Below are positions 1 to 11,264 of a DNA stretch of 64,000 nt, in pieces. Both the position numbers and the translations under genes were made by a program. The number at the start of each line of letters is the position of its first letter. The first letter of the stretch is position 1. Source of the stretch: Myxococcales bacterium (GTDB lineage: Bacteria > Myxococcota_A > Polyangia > Polyangiales > Polyangiaceae); assembly GCA_016794345.1 (NCBI GenBank), contig JAEUKE010000053.1, positions 1-64,000 on the forward strand, given 5' to 3'. The notes under the pieces are model-generated. The model was not told the origin of the DNA. It did no database searches and was given only the letters and a program-made list of their open reading frames with translations.

Positions 1-1
1 G

Positions 2-2086
<2,085 letters not shown>

Positions 2087-2254
2087 GGATCTTCTTGGGG
2101 CTGGAGGGGCAGGTTTGCGCGGCTCTTTAGCCGGGAACTGGGCTCCACGCCAGCGGAAACCCCCGCCGGGCCGCCGCGCCCGGGTTCACGGCCCCATCAC
2201 CTGATCAGACGACCGGTGGGTGCTCGACCTGGCGCGCTTCGTGATCGCCAGAGG

Positions 2255-3070
2255 CTAGGCTTCGACAGGCACCGCGACGGCTTCGCGGGGCGCGTCGGGC
2301 GACTCGAGGAAGTTTGCCACCGCGTCCGCGGTCGCGGGCACGAACAGGATGGCGAGGTGCCCGAGGCCGGCGAGCGCGAGGTTCTGGCCCTCCGCCAGGT
2401 GCGACGACGTCGACGGGAACACGACGTTGTCGTGAGTCGAATACACGCTGAGGATCGGGAGCTCCGGCAAGCGCTCGATGCCGTGGCCCTTGCGCAGCGC
2501 CATACCGGCGCGCCCGAGGATGGGCCCCTTGTACGCGACGCCCTTGTGTGGCGTCGCGATGGTCACGCACCGCCGAACCTTGGACCGGCCGCCCTCGTGG
2601 GCGAGGTACTGCGCCGCGACGAGCCCGCCCATCGAGTGACAGACGAGGTCGACGTCGGTGTTGCCCGTCTCGGCGAGGACGCCGTCGATGAAGGCGCCGA
2701 GCGATCGGGCGATGGTCGGCAGATCGAGGATCCAGGCGTAGTTGAAGCCGTAGAGCGGGCCCATCTTCCGCTTCCCCAGCGCCCTCGCCAGGTAGAGGAA
2801 GTTGATCCGGTTCTGGAAGTAGCCGTGCACGAAGACGACGGGCCTGCCATCGCCGCGCGCGAGCCGCCTTCCGACGAGGTAGAAGAGCGGCAGGAGGGGC
2901 TGGGTCAGGAGCGCCCAGCCCGCCTCGCGCACGAGCTCCTTCAGCACGGCGGTGAGCGGGCGGCGCTCGTAGTGCCCGCGCGAGAGCAGGAACGAGCCGG
3001 CCACGTAGACGAACGTCCCGAGCACGTACCCGGCCAGGATGACGGCGATCGTGAACAGGGCCCAGCGCAC
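2255..3070 (-). CDS. Membrane-anchored alpha/beta hydrolase, lipase-like
   Basis: A 271-aa protein with one N-terminal hydrophobic segment (about residues 3-28) followed by an alpha/beta-hydrolase domain. The oxyanion-region motif VFVHGY lies at 79-84 and the nucleophile elbow CHSMGG at 144-149, with Ser146 as nucleophile; ATPHKG and a late GLGH (candidate catalytic His) follow. This arrangement resembles PGAP1-like and triacylglycerol-lipase families, so an esterase or lipase acting at the cytoplasmic membrane is likely, substrate unknown. It starts at GTG. It lies upstream of fusA on the same strand with a 168-base gap and is divergent from the SDR gene across 72 bases. Confidence 0.8.
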   Translation of the reverse strand: MRWALFTIAVILAGYVLGTFVYVAGSFLLSRGHYERRPLTAVLKELVREAGWALLTQPLLPLFYLVGRRLARGDGRPVVFVHGYFQNRINFLYLARALGKRKMGPLYGFNYAWILDLPTIARSLGAFIDGVLAETGNTDVDLVCHSMGGLVAAQYLAHEGGRSKVRRCVTIATPHKGVAYKGPILGRAGMALRKGHGIERLPELPILSVYSTHDNVVFPSTSSHLAEGQNLALAGLGHLAILFVPATADAVANFLESPDAPREAVAVPVEA

Positions 3071-3142
3071 GGGCGAAGCTTACCAGCGCCGCGCGGAGGG
3101 GGCTCGAGAGGCTCGGCCACATGCGGTAGCGTGCAGGCGACG

Positions 3143-3937
3143 ATGAGCATCCTGGATCGCTTCCGCCTCGATGGAAAGGTCGCCCTGGTGACCGGCGCGA
3201 GCCGCGGCATCGGCCGCGCGTCGGCGCTCGCGCTCGCCGAGTCCGGCGCCGACGTCGTCCTCGCGGCGCGCCGCCCGGGCCCGCTGGAGGAGGCCGCGGC
3301 GGAGGTCACGAAGCTCGGTCGAAAAGCGCTCGCCGTCCCCACCGACACCAACGACGCGGCCGCGTGTGACGCGCTCGTCACGAGGGCGCTCGAGACCTTC
3401 GGCAGGGTCGACGTCCTGGTGAACAACGCCGGAGGGACGGCGCCCCTCACCGCGCTCGCCCTCTCCGACGCCGAGCTCGAACAGGCGTTCCGGTTCAACG
3501 TCGTCTCGGGTTTCCGCCTGGCGCGGGCGCTCGCCCCGCACATGAAGAACAACGGATACGGTTCTGTCATCAACATGTCGAGCGCGATGAGTCACCTCGT
3601 CGACTCCGGCTTCGTCGCCTACGGCACCACGAAGGCGGCCCTCGATCACATGACGCGCCTCCTCGCCGCGGAGTGGGCGCCGCACCTGCGCGTCAACGCC
3701 ATCTCGGCAGGCGCCACCGTCACCGACGCGCTCGAGGCCTTCATGTCGATGGACGAGCTCCGCGACGCGATGATCGCGCGGCATCCGCTGAAGCGCCTCG
3801 GCTCGCCCGAGGACATCGCCGCCGCCGTGCTCTACCTCGCGTCGCCCGCGAGCGCGTGGGTCACCGGCAAGGTCTTCGAGATCGACGGCGGCGCGGTCGG
3901 GTCCACCTGGCCGATACCGATCCCGAGCGGGCTCTGA
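3143..3937 (+). CDS. Short-chain dehydrogenase/reductase (SDR)
   Basis: Classical NAD(P)-dependent SDR of 264 aa. The cofactor motif TGASRGIG is at residues 17-24, NNAG at 94-97, the catalytic Ser at about 147 and YxxxK at 160-164. C-terminal features RLGSPEDIA and DGGAVG are those of the FabG/gluconate-dehydrogenase-like group. The ATG at 3143 is chosen because translation from it begins the domain directly; the reading frame stays open far upstream across two antisense genes, which is an effect of GC-rich codon use. The substrate cannot be told: FabG-type ketoacyl reduction or polyol oxidation are both possible. There is no obvious operon partner. Confidence 0.88.
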   Translation: MSILDRFRLDGKVALVTGASRGIGRASALALAESGADVVLAARRPGPLEEAAAEVTKLGRKALAVPTDTNDAAACDALVTRALETFGRVDVLVNNAGGTAPLTALALSDAELEQAFRFNVVSGFRLARALAPHMKNNGYGSVINMSSAMSHLVDSGFVAYGTTKAALDHMTRLLAAEWAPHLRVNAISAGATVTDALEAFMSMDELRDAMIARHPLKRLGSPEDIAAAVLYLASPASAWVTGKVFEIDGGAVGSTWPIPIPSGL

Positions 3938-4016
3938 TCGGATCTGAGCGCCGCCCCTCGCCGCTGCGCCCATGTTTCTGTTGCAGCGCGCGCGCGCCTC
4001 GTGACAAACGGGGTGC

Positions 4017-4931
4017 GTGAGGGCACGGCTCATCGTCCTGATCGCCGCCCTGGCCTCGGCGTGTGGTCCCGAAGCGCGCTCACAGGAGACGAGCGCAAGC
4101 CCAGCGACCACGCAGGCCGGCTCGGCGGCGCCGGCGCTCGCGTCCGCGTCTGCCACGGCGCTCACCTCGGATTCCGCACAGGCCGCGCCCAAGGACCTGC
4201 CCGGCCGCACGGACGGCTGCGGCGAAGGCATGGTCCGGGTGGAAGGCGACTACTGCCCCGCCGTGATGCAGGACTGCGAGGAGCATCACCAGGAGTACGA
4301 GACGGACAAGGAGAAGCGCCGCGTCTCGGAGCGATGCTTGCGGTACAAAGATCCTTCTCGCTGCGTCTCCAAGAAGCGCAAGCCGCTCTCGTTCTGCATG
4401 GATCGGTACGAGTATCCGAACCGCGTGGGGGAGCTGCCGCGCGTGCTCACGTCCTGGAAAAACGCGAAGAAGCTCTGCGAGGCGGCAGGCAAGCGCCTCT
4501 GCACGGAGGACGAGTTCAACTTCGCGTGTGAGGGGCCCGACATGCTCCCGTACCTCTACGGCTTCGTGCGCGACCCCAAGGTCTGCAACTTCGACAAGGA
4601 GTACCGCTACCCGGATCACTCCAAGCAGATGCTCGAGTACGACGAGTGCCTGCTCGACGCCTGGTGCAAGGCCGAGCTGGACAGGCTCGATCAGCGCGAG
4701 AAGATCGGCGAGCGGACGACGTGTGTCGCCTGGTCCGGCGTCTTCGACCTGAACGGCAACGCAAACGAGTGGGTGGAGATCCCGGGCGAGAAGCCGCCGA
4801 ACCGGAGCGGCCTCAAGGGCGGCTGGTGGGGGCCGATCCGCGCGAGGTGTCGACCGACCGTGACGTTCCACAAAGAGAGCGACTACGGCTACGAGGCCGG
4901 CTTCCGCTGTTGCACCGACGCGAAGGGCTAG
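4017..4931 (+). CDS. Formylglycine-enzyme-like (SUMF1) lipoprotein
   Basis: Predicted lipoprotein of 304 aa: hydrophobic leader with lipobox LASAC (Cys16), a Ser/Ala/Thr-rich linker to about residue 65, then a FGE/sulfatase-modifying-factor fold (W-K-N-A-K-K-L-C-E-A-A-G-K-R-L-C-T-E-D-E-F, later DLNGNANEWVE, KGGWWG and a final GFRCC). The active-site cysteine pair expected after the GGS/GGW strand in true formylglycine-generating enzymes is missing. I therefore infer a binding or structural role, as for many myxobacterial FGE-like lipoproteins. Many Cys residues suggest disulfides in the periplasm. It starts at GTG. Confidence 0.78.
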   Translation: MRARLIVLIAALASACGPEARSQETSASPATTQAGSAAPALASASATALTSDSAQAAPKDLPGRTDGCGEGMVRVEGDYCPAVMQDCEEHHQEYETDKEKRRVSERCLRYKDPSRCVSKKRKPLSFCMDRYEYPNRVGELPRVLTSWKNAKKLCEAAGKRLCTEDEFNFACEGPDMLPYLYGFVRDPKVCNFDKEYRYPDHSKQMLEYDECLLDAWCKAELDRLDQREKIGERTTCVAWSGVFDLNGNANEWVEIPGEKPPNRSGLKGGWWGPIRARCRPTVTFHKESDYGYEAGFRCCTDAKG

Positions 4932-4989
4932 CGCTCGACAAGGTGGTGCCGGCCTCGGGCCCGGCGTATGCATGGCCCAGGACAGAGCC

Positions 4990-5889
4990 ATGACAGAACC
5001 CGCGCCCCTCGCCAGAATCCTCGCTGCGACCGATCTCCGCCCCGAGTCCGACGAGGTCATCCGTCAGGCGCTCGCCATCGCGAAAGGCGAGCCCGGACGG
5101 GAGTGCCGCGTCGCCGTCTGTCACGTGTTGCCGGAGCTGAGGGTCGTCCGGTCGCTCTTTCCTCAGCTGAACGCGGAGGACGCGCTCGCTGCGGCCGAAA
5201 TCGAAGCGTTTGCGCGCGAGGAGCTCCACGCGTGCCTCGAGCGATTGGGCAACCCCGAGGTGGACGTCTTCTTCGACATCGGCGCGCCCAACGTCCGCTT
5301 GGTCGATCGGGCGAAGGCGTGGGGCGCCGATCTCATCGTCGTCGGCGCACCCGGCGCCGCGCCGCGCAGCTCGCGGACGGCCGAAGGCGTGATCCGCTAC
5401 GCGCCCATCCCCGTGCTCGTCGCGCGACCGTCGGGCAAGGGCCCCATCGTCGTCGGCACGGACCTGTCCGAGCCTTCGCTCCGCGCGGTCCTATTTGCGC
5501 GGGAGCAGGCGCGTGTCCTCGGCAAAGGCCTCGTCGCCGTCCACGCCGTGGACGCCTCCCGCGAGCTCGGCTGGCTCTCCGCGCTCCGCCGCTTCTCGGC
5601 GACCGCCCGCGAGACCTTCACCGAGCGGCTCGGCGAGAAGATCGACGAAGCCGCCGCCCAGCTGAAGGCTGCGCTCGCGGCCGTCGCGCCCGACGCCCAC
5701 ACCGACGTGCAGATCGGCGAGGCCGCGGCGGTCATCGCGCGGCGCGCGGCCGATCTCGACGCCTCGCTCGTCGTGATCGCGACGCAGGGCCGAACCGGCT
5801 TCGACTACGCACTCGTCGGCAGCGTCGCCGAAGGCGTGATCGAGCGCGTGAACTGCTCCGTGCTCGTGGTCCGCAACCGCGCGGAGTAA
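4990..5889 (+). CDS. Tandem universal stress protein (UspA x2)
   Basis: Cytosolic protein of 299 aa made of two UspA domains, about residues 5-145 and 147-299. Each starts with a strand of the type RILAATDL / PIVVGTDLSEPS. The second ends with TQGRTG followed nine residues later by GS, the ATP-binding signature G-x2-G-x9-G-S/T of nucleotide-binding Usp proteins. The first domain has the related VGAPG but a weaker signature, so probably only the second binds ATP. I prefer the ATG at 4990 because AGGA lies 7 bases upstream; an in-frame ATG 18 bases earlier (4972) has no ribosome site. A dispersed hairpin repeat follows the gene. Confidence 0.88.
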   Translation: MTEPAPLARILAATDLRPESDEVIRQALAIAKGEPGRECRVAVCHVLPELRVVRSLFPQLNAEDALAAAEIEAFAREELHACLERLGNPEVDVFFDIGAPNVRLVDRAKAWGADLIVVGAPGAAPRSSRTAEGVIRYAPIPVLVARPSGKGPIVVGTDLSEPSLRAVLFAREQARVLGKGLVAVHAVDASRELGWLSALRRFSATARETFTERLGEKIDEAAAQLKAALAAVAPDAHTDVQIGEAAAVIARRAADLDASLVVIATQGRTGFDYALVGSVAEGVIERVNCSVLVVRNRAE

Positions 5890-5946
5890 GGGAGCTCCGG
5901 GGCCACGAGGTGGGACCACGCGGGAGCGGGGTCCCTGTGGTTTCCT

Positions 5947-5980
5947 CCCCCCCTGCCCCCCTCCACTCCGTGGAGGGGGG
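5947..5980 (+). repeat. C-rich hairpin repeat, copy A
   Basis: A C-rich arm (CCCCCCCTG) runs straight into a perfect hairpin, CCCCCCTCCAC-TCC-GTGGAGGGGGG (5956-5966 with 5970-5980). It sits between the convergent ends of the UspA gene and etfA. Bases 5942-5964 match copy B (13554-13576) at all but one position. It belongs to the four-copy family in this window and may also serve as a bidirectional terminator here. Confidence 0.8.
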
Positions 5981-6006
5981 TTCAACGCGGGGGGGTCAGC
6001 GTGACG

Positions 6007-6966
6007 TCACTTCGCGGCCTTGATGGCCGCGGTGAGCTCCGGCACGGCGGTGAACAGGTCGGCCACCAGGCCGTAGTCCGCCACCTGGAAGATCGGCGCG
6101 TCCGCGTCCTTGTTGATCGCGACGATGACCTTCGAGCCCTTCATGCCGGCGAGGTGCTGGATGGCGCCCGAGATGCCGATCGCGAAGTAGAGCTGCGGCG
6201 CGACGATCTTGCCGGTCTGTCCGACCTGCAGATCGCTCGGGGCGTAGCCCGCGTCACACGCCGCGCGGCTCGCGCCGACGGCTGCGCCGAGGGTGTCCGC
6301 GAGGGGCGCGAGCACCGCGTCGAACTTCTCCTTCAGCGCGCGGCCTCCCGAGACGACGGTCTTCGCTTCGGTCAGCTCGGGGCGCGCGCTCTTCGTCGTC
6401 TCCTGGCCGAGGAACTCGACACGGGAGGCCGCCTGACCGGGCGCCGCGACGGCGACGGTCTCGGTCGGCGACTTGCCGCCCGAGGCCTCCGCCGGGGTGA
6501 ACGCGCTCTGGCGCGCGCTGACGACCTGCACCGAGGTCTCCACCTTGGCGACGCCGAACGCGTTGCCCGCGAACATGGGCCGGCGGTACGTCGAGTCGGT
6601 CACGACCTCCGTGATGTCGCCGACGTACGCCGCGCCGAGGCGCGCCGCGACGCGCGGCATGAGGTCCTTGCCGAACGAGCTGGCCGTCGCGACGACGTGG
6701 GTGAAGCCCTTCGCTGCCACGGCGACGGTGGGCGCGTAGCGCTCCGCGACGTAGGCGGCGAGCGACGCGTCATCCGCGACGAGCAGCTTCTGGGCGCCGA
6801 AGCCTTCGAGCTCCGCCGCGGCCGAAGCCGCGCCGGCGCCGATGACGAGGATGGAGAACGAGCCGCTCGAGGCGGCGAGGATCTTCTGCGCGCAGGTGAT
6901 GGCCGAGTGGGTGGTCTTCTTGACCTTGCCCTCACCGACCTCTGCGACGACGAGCACCGATGCCAT
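6007..6966 (-). CDS. etfA: Electron transfer flavoprotein alpha subunit
   Basis: FAD-binding subunit of the ETF heterodimer, 319 aa, which passes electrons from acyl-CoA and other dehydrogenases to ETF:quinone oxidoreductase. The C-terminal FAD domain is clear: VSGGR, then [28 protein letters not shown] and [10 protein letters not shown]. The N-terminal half is the usual ETF alpha/beta domain. A strong ribosome site (AAGGAGAT) precedes the ATG. It is the second gene of an etfB-etfA operon with a 27-base spacer. No ETF dehydrogenase or quinone oxidoreductase lies nearby. Confidence 0.96.
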   Translation of the reverse strand: MASVLVVAEVGEGKVKKTTHSAITCAQKILAASSGSFSILVIGAGAASAAAELEGFGAQKLLVADDASLAAYVAERYAPTVAVAAKGFTHVVATASSFGKDLMPRVAARLGAAYVGDITEVVTDSTYRRPMFAGNAFGVAKVETSVQVVSARQSAFTPAEASGGKSPTETVAVAAPGQAASRVEFLGQETTKSARPELTEAKTVVSGGRALKEKFDAVLAPLADTLGAAVGASRAACDAGYAPSDLQVGQTGKIVAPQLYFAIGISGAIQHLAGMKGSKVIVAINKDADAPIFQVADYGLVADLFTAVPELTAAIKAAK

Positions 6967-6993
6967 GGTGATCTCCTTCTCTTGTCCTGGTCC

Positions 6994-7824
6994 TCAGAGG
7001 ACCTTCGCTTCGGTGGTGAGCTTCTGCACGAGCTCCGCGACGTCCTTCACCTTGATGCCGGCCTTGCGGGCCGGCGGGGCGGAGAACGAGCCGTAGGTGA
7101 CCTTCACCTTCGTGTCGGATGCGAGGTCCGCGAGCTTCATCTCGGCGAGCGGCTTCTTCTTTGCCGCCATGATCGCCGGCAGCGCGGCGAAGCGGACGCC
7201 GTCGTTGTATTTGAAGGTCTTCGCGGTCTTCGTCGAGTAGACGCTGGTGCCGCTGACGATGCGGAGGTCCACCGTGACGACCGCGGGGAGCTTGACGCGG
7301 AGCTTGGCCACGCCGCCGTCGACCTCGCGGCCGACCACGAGCGACCCGCTCGCCTCTTCCTCGATTGTCGCGGCGAACGTCGCCTGCGGCCAGTCGAGGT
7401 ACTCGGCCAGGAGCTGACCGACCTGGTTCGTGTCGCCGTCGACGGTCTGCTTGCCCATGACGACGAGGTCGGGCTTCTCCTTCTCGACGAGGGCCTTGAG
7501 CGCGCGCGCGATCAGATCGCCGTCGAGCTGCTCGTCCGCCGCGTCGACGCGGATGGCCTTGTCGGCGCCGGTCGCGAGCGCGGCGCGGAGCGTGGTCTCG
7601 GTCTCCTTGGGGCCGAACGTGACGACGACGACCTCGCCGGCGCGCGTCTTCGGCTGCTGGCCGTTCTCCGTGAGCCGGAGCGCTGCTTCGAGGGCGTACT
7701 CGTCGAACGGGTTCGGCTTCCACTCCAGGCCGGTCGTGTCGACCTTGTCGGCCGAGCCGGGAATCTTCACTTTGTTCGCGTTGTCGGGATCGGCAACGCG
7801 CTTGAGCGGGACGAGGATTTTCAC
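6994..7824 (-). CDS. etfB: Electron transfer flavoprotein beta subunit
   Basis: Partner of EtfA, 276 aa, binding AMP and contacting the dehydrogenases. It starts KILVPLKRVADP, and has NPFDEYALEAALRL, the AMP-region stretch VVVTFGPKETETTLRAALATGAD and the recognition-loop region AEYLDWPQATF. The GTG at 7824 is chosen because GGGAG stands at good spacing before it and it matches the family's N-terminus; the frame stays open for 18 further codons upstream without family similarity. First gene of etfBA, divergent from the coiled-coil gene across 152 bases that must hold both promoters. Confidence 0.95.
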   Translation of the reverse strand: MKILVPLKRVADPDNANKVKIPGSADKVDTTGLEWKPNPFDEYALEAALRLTENGQQPKTRAGEVVVVTFGPKETETTLRAALATGADKAIRVDAADEQLDGDLIARALKALVEKEKPDLVVMGKQTVDGDTNQVGQLLAEYLDWPQATFAATIEEEASGSLVVGREVDGGVAKLRVKLPAVVTVDLRIVSGTSVYSTKTAKTFKYNDGVRFAALPAIMAAKKKPLAEMKLADLASDTKVKVTYGSFSAPPARKAGIKVKDVAELVQKLTTEAKVL

Positions 7825-7976
7825 AGGGCTCTCCCAAAGCGAGGCGGCGGACGATCCGCCGCGGCGAGCTTGTGACAAGTTCGCCGCTGTGCGTCAAGGA
7901 CAGTGCTTTTGCGCAGGTGGGTGAAACCGGGGCCGGTCGCGCGCCGACGCCGAGCCGAGGTAGGCTGCGAAGGAGC

Positions 7977-8789
7977 ATGCCGACGCCGAACCTGAAGATC
8001 CTCCTCAACGCGCTTCGGCTCGGTCAGCCTCAGGACCCGAAGGCCGTGGCGTTCGTGCTCGCCGAGGCGATCACGGCCCAGGACGAGGCCATCGAAGAGC
8101 TTCGACGGAAGCTCGCCATGATGCAGCAGCTCACCCAGGTGCTCGAGGCCAAGGCGAGCCGGCTCGAGGCGGAGCTCGAGGCCGTGCGCGGAGGCTACCC
8201 TCACGGAACGTTCCAGGCGCCTCCGTCGGCGCGCCCGCACCACGAGCACGCGCCGCCGTCCCATCGGCCGGCGTCGCAGCCGCCTCCGGTGCACCGGTCG
8301 GCGCCGCCTCCCCCGCCCGCCGCGGCGCTGGCCGACGGACCGTCGGCGCTTCGGATGCCGGCGCCGCCCGAGATCCCCGACGCCCCAGGGTTCGAGGAGT
8401 CGGTGGACGATTTCCGGACGCAGACAGTCGTCGTGCGGCAGCGCGACGTGCTCGCCGCGCGAATCCCGGGCGCCCCGTTCCAGATCACGCCCGCAGGCGC
8501 ACCACCGCAACCGCAGGGCAGCATCCCGGGGGCGCCTTGGGCCCACAACCGAGGCCACCACGTGCAGATGCCCATGGATGACTATACTGTCGACGCCGTG
8601 GCGCTGGAGCGCAGCGCCTCCAGCGACGACCTCGAAGGCGAGACCTACCACAACCAAGAGGGCGACAGCGCCCTCCGCAACCTCGGCATCGCCGGCGCCC
8701 AGCCGTCCGCACAACGACCCCGCACCACCCCGCGCATCCCGGACGACGAAACGCCCGATGGGACGCTGCCCCCCAAGGCGAAACGATAA
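7977..8789 (+). CDS. Hypothetical coiled-coil, proline-rich protein
   Basis: A 270-aa protein that I do not recognise. Residues 1-65 are helical and charged with a likely coiled coil (about 35-65, EAIEELRRKLAMMQQL onwards). The remainder is rich in Pro, Ala and His and looks disordered, with short blocks of the SIPGAPW / RIPGAPF type. There is no signal peptide or membrane segment, so it is probably a cytosolic scaffold-like protein. The ATG at 7977 has AGGAG immediately upstream at very short spacing. Its stop is 4 bases before nadB, so it is likely the first gene of the nadB operon. Confidence 0.6.
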   Translation: MPTPNLKILLNALRLGQPQDPKAVAFVLAEAITAQDEAIEELRRKLAMMQQLTQVLEAKASRLEAELEAVRGGYPHGTFQAPPSARPHHEHAPPSHRPASQPPPVHRSAPPPPPAAALADGPSALRMPAPPEIPDAPGFEESVDDFRTQTVVVRQRDVLAARIPGAPFQITPAGAPPQPQGSIPGAPWAHNRGHHVQMPMDDYTVDAVALERSASSDDLEGETYHNQEGDSALRNLGIAGAQPSAQRPRTTPRIPDDETPDGTLPPKAKR

Positions 8790-8793
8790 GAAC

Positions 8794-10398
8794 GTGACCC
8801 AGAACGCAGACTTCCTCGTCATCGGCAGCGGCGTCGCCGGCCTCACCTTCGCGCTCGAAGCATCCCGCAAAGGCCTCGTCCACGTGGTGACGAAGCGCCG
8901 GGCGGAGGACTCCAACACCCTCTGGGCCCAAGGCGGCATCGCGGCCGTGATGGACCCGGCCGACAGCGCCGCCTCGCACATCGACGACACGCTCATCGCC
9001 GGGGCCGGGCTCTGCCACCAGGTCGTGGTCGAGATCTGCGCGAAGGAGGGGCCGGCGCGCATCCGCGAGCTCATCGAGCGCGGCGCCCGCTTCGACGAGA
9101 AGCAAGGCGTGCTTTCGCTCACCCGCGAGGGTGGCCACTCCGCGCGGCGCATCGTGCACGCGGCCGACGCCACCGGCCGCGAGGTCGAGCGGGCGCTCCT
9201 GGCCAAGGCGCGCGAGAATGACAACATCGTCTTCTTTGAGCACCACACCGCGATCGACCTCATCACGCTGAGCCGCTTCGGCGGCCCCGACGTCTGCGCC
9301 GGCGTCTACGTGCTCGACGAGGCGACGGGGAAGGTGGAGACGTTTCTGTCCCGCGCGACGGTGCTCGCCTCGGGCGGCGCCGGGAAGGTCTACCTCTACA
9401 CGACGAACCCCGACGTCGCGACGGGCGACGGCGTGGCGATGGCGTACCGGGCCGGGGCCGAGATCGGCAACATGGAGTTCTACCAGTTCCACCCGACCTG
9501 CCTCTATCACCCGAAGGCAAAGAGCTTTCTCATCAGCGAGGCGCTCCGCGGCGAGGGGGCCATCTTGCGGCTGTCCGACGGGACGGCCTTCATGGAGAAA
9601 CACGATCCGCGGAAGGACCTCGCGCCCCGCGACATCGTCGCCCGCGCGATCGACTTCGAGATGAAGCGGACGGGCTCCGATCACGTCCTGCTCGACATCA
9701 CCCACCGCTCGCCGGACTTCTTGAACGAGCATTTCCCGACGATCCTCGCGGAGTGCAAGCGGTGGGGGATCGACATCACGACCGAGCCGATCCCGGTCGT
9801 GCCCGCGGCTCACTACATGTGCGGCGGCATCACCACGAACCTGCACGGCATGACGACAATCCCCGGCCTCTTCGCGATCGGCGAGTGTGCGTTCACCGGC
9901 TTGCACGGCGCGAACCGGCTCGCGTCGAACTCGCTCCTGGAGGGCCTCGTGTTCGGCCAACGCGCGGCGACCCGTCTCGGGGAGCAGCTCGAGTCGCTCC
10001 GCAGCGCCGCGTTCCCTTCGGTGCCGGAGTGGGACCCCGGCTCCGCCACGGTCAGCGAAGAGGCCGTCGTCGTCACCCACGACTGGGACGAGCTCCGCAG
10101 GACGATGTGGAACTACGTCGGCATCGTCCGCTCGGGCTCCCGCCTTCGCCGCGCCTCGCGCCGCATCGCGCTCCTCCAGGAAGAGATCCGCGAGTACTAC
10201 TGGCGGCACTTCGTCACGCGCGATCTGCTCGAGCTGCGGAACATCGCGACCGTCGCGCAGCTCATCGTCGAAAGCGCCGCCGCGCGTGGCGAAAGCCGAG
10301 GCCTCCACTACAATGTGGACCACCCGGAAACGAAGCCCGAGATGGTCGCCGACACGGTGATCAAGCGCGGCGTCCCGGCGTACCTCCGAAAGCAATGA
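8794..10398 (+). CDS. nadB: L-aspartate oxidase
   Basis: FAD enzyme of 534 aa that oxidises L-aspartate to iminoaspartate, the first step of de novo NAD synthesis. The N-terminal dinucleotide fold VIGSGVAGLTFALEAS, the substrate-site stretch LTREGGHSARRIVHA, FYQFHPTCLY and AAHYMCGGI, and the FAD-binding end GLHGANRLASNSLLEGLVFG are all present, and the C-terminal helical domain is complete. The start is GTG at 8794, exactly where the FAD fold begins. nadA and nadC are not in the window. It overlaps the next gene by 4 bases (ATGA). Confidence 0.95.
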   Translation: MTQNADFLVIGSGVAGLTFALEASRKGLVHVVTKRRAEDSNTLWAQGGIAAVMDPADSAASHIDDTLIAGAGLCHQVVVEICAKEGPARIRELIERGARFDEKQGVLSLTREGGHSARRIVHAADATGREVERALLAKARENDNIVFFEHHTAIDLITLSRFGGPDVCAGVYVLDEATGKVETFLSRATVLASGGAGKVYLYTTNPDVATGDGVAMAYRAGAEIGNMEFYQFHPTCLYHPKAKSFLISEALRGEGAILRLSDGTAFMEKHDPRKDLAPRDIVARAIDFEMKRTGSDHVLLDITHRSPDFLNEHFPTILAECKRWGIDITTEPIPVVPAAHYMCGGITTNLHGMTTIPGLFAIGECAFTGLHGANRLASNSLLEGLVFGQRAATRLGEQLESLRSAAFPSVPEWDPGSATVSEEAVVVTHDWDELRRTMWNYVGIVRSGSRLRRASRRIALLQEEIREYYWRHFVTRDLLELRNIATVAQLIVESAAARGESRGLHYNVDHPETKPEMVADTVIKRGVPAYLRKQ

Positions 10399-11264
10399 GC
10401 GACGACGACCCGTATCGCGCCCCCGACTCCCCCACGGAGCCGATCGAAGGGGCGATCCGCCCGATGTCCACCGGGCTCGCGGCGGGGTGGAGCTTCCTCG
10501 CGACGTTCCTCTTCGTCTTCGTCGCGGCGGGGGCCATCGCCATCCGCCCCGACGAGTCGGGGGACTTCCTCGTCACCGGTGTGCTCGCGCAGATCATCGC
10601 GTATTCCCTCGCCCTCTTCCTCATGCTCCGGGTCCACGGGCCGGAGGTGGCGATCTCGCGGTTCATCGGGCTGCGCCCGACCTCGCCCTGGCTCTACGTG
10701 CTCGGCGCCGTGCTCGGCCTCGCGATGCAGCTGCCGGTGAACGCCCTCTACGAGCTCGTCCTCGCGCGGTTCCCGGTCGCCACCCCGTCGGAGCTGCAGC
10801 CCCACTACGACGCCGCGCCGCTCCCCACGCGCGTCCTCATGGGCCTGGCGCTCGTCGCCTTCGGTCCGCTCATCGAGGAGGTCTTCTTCCGGGGCGCGCT
10901 CTTCGGTCCTCTCCTCCGCAGGCCGGAGAAGGAGCGCGGCCTGGTCGTGGTGGTCGTCACCGGCCTGCTCTTCGCGGCGGCCCATTTCATGCGCTGGCAA
11001 GACGTGGTCTGCATCATCCCCATGGGCCTCCTGCTCGGGTTCCTGCGGCTCTCGAGCGGCTCGCTCCTGCCTTCCGTCTTCGCGCACGCGTGTTTCAATG
11101 GGGTGGCGATGGCGCAGCTCGCGATGCACCGCGAGGACATGTCGCCGACGGTGCCGGTGCTCGTGGCCACCTCAGCCGTCACGGCAGCCGCCATCGGCCT
11201 CATCGCCTGGGTCGGGCGCACCAGCGAGCGCGCCCAGCTCGCGCGCGCCGAGGACGCGGCGTGA
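10395..11264 (+). CDS. CPBP-family intramembrane metalloprotease
   Basis: Integral membrane protein of 289 aa of the CPBP/ABI (CAAX prenyl protease 2, Rce1-like) family, with several hydrophobic helices from about residue 30 onward. The catalytic motifs are complete: E161-E162-x3-R166 (EEVFFRG), His197 (AAHF) and H231-x3-N235 (HACFN). I infer an active glutamate-type intramembrane protease. The N-terminal 25 residues are polar. It overlaps nadB by ATGA and the following patatin-like gene by GTGA, so the three are translationally coupled. Confidence 0.85.
   Translation: MSDDDPYRAPDSPTEPIEGAIRPMSTGLAAGWSFLATFLFVFVAAGAIAIRPDESGDFLVTGVLAQIIAYSLALFLMLRVHGPEVAISRFIGLRPTSPWLYVLGAVLGLAMQLPVNALYELVLARFPVATPSELQPHYDAAPLPTRVLMGLALVAFGPLIEEVFFRGALFGPLLRRPEKERGLVVVVVTGLLFAAAHFMRWQDVVCIIPMGLLLGFLRLSSGSLLPSVFAHACFNGVAMAQLAMHREDMSPTVPVLVATSAVTAAAIGLIAWVGRTSERAQLARAEDAA

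Noticed and set aside
8578..8793. Longer start for nadB inside the coiled-coil gene
   Set aside because: NadB similarity begins exactly at GTG 8794; the extra 72 codons are a shadow frame of the previous gene.
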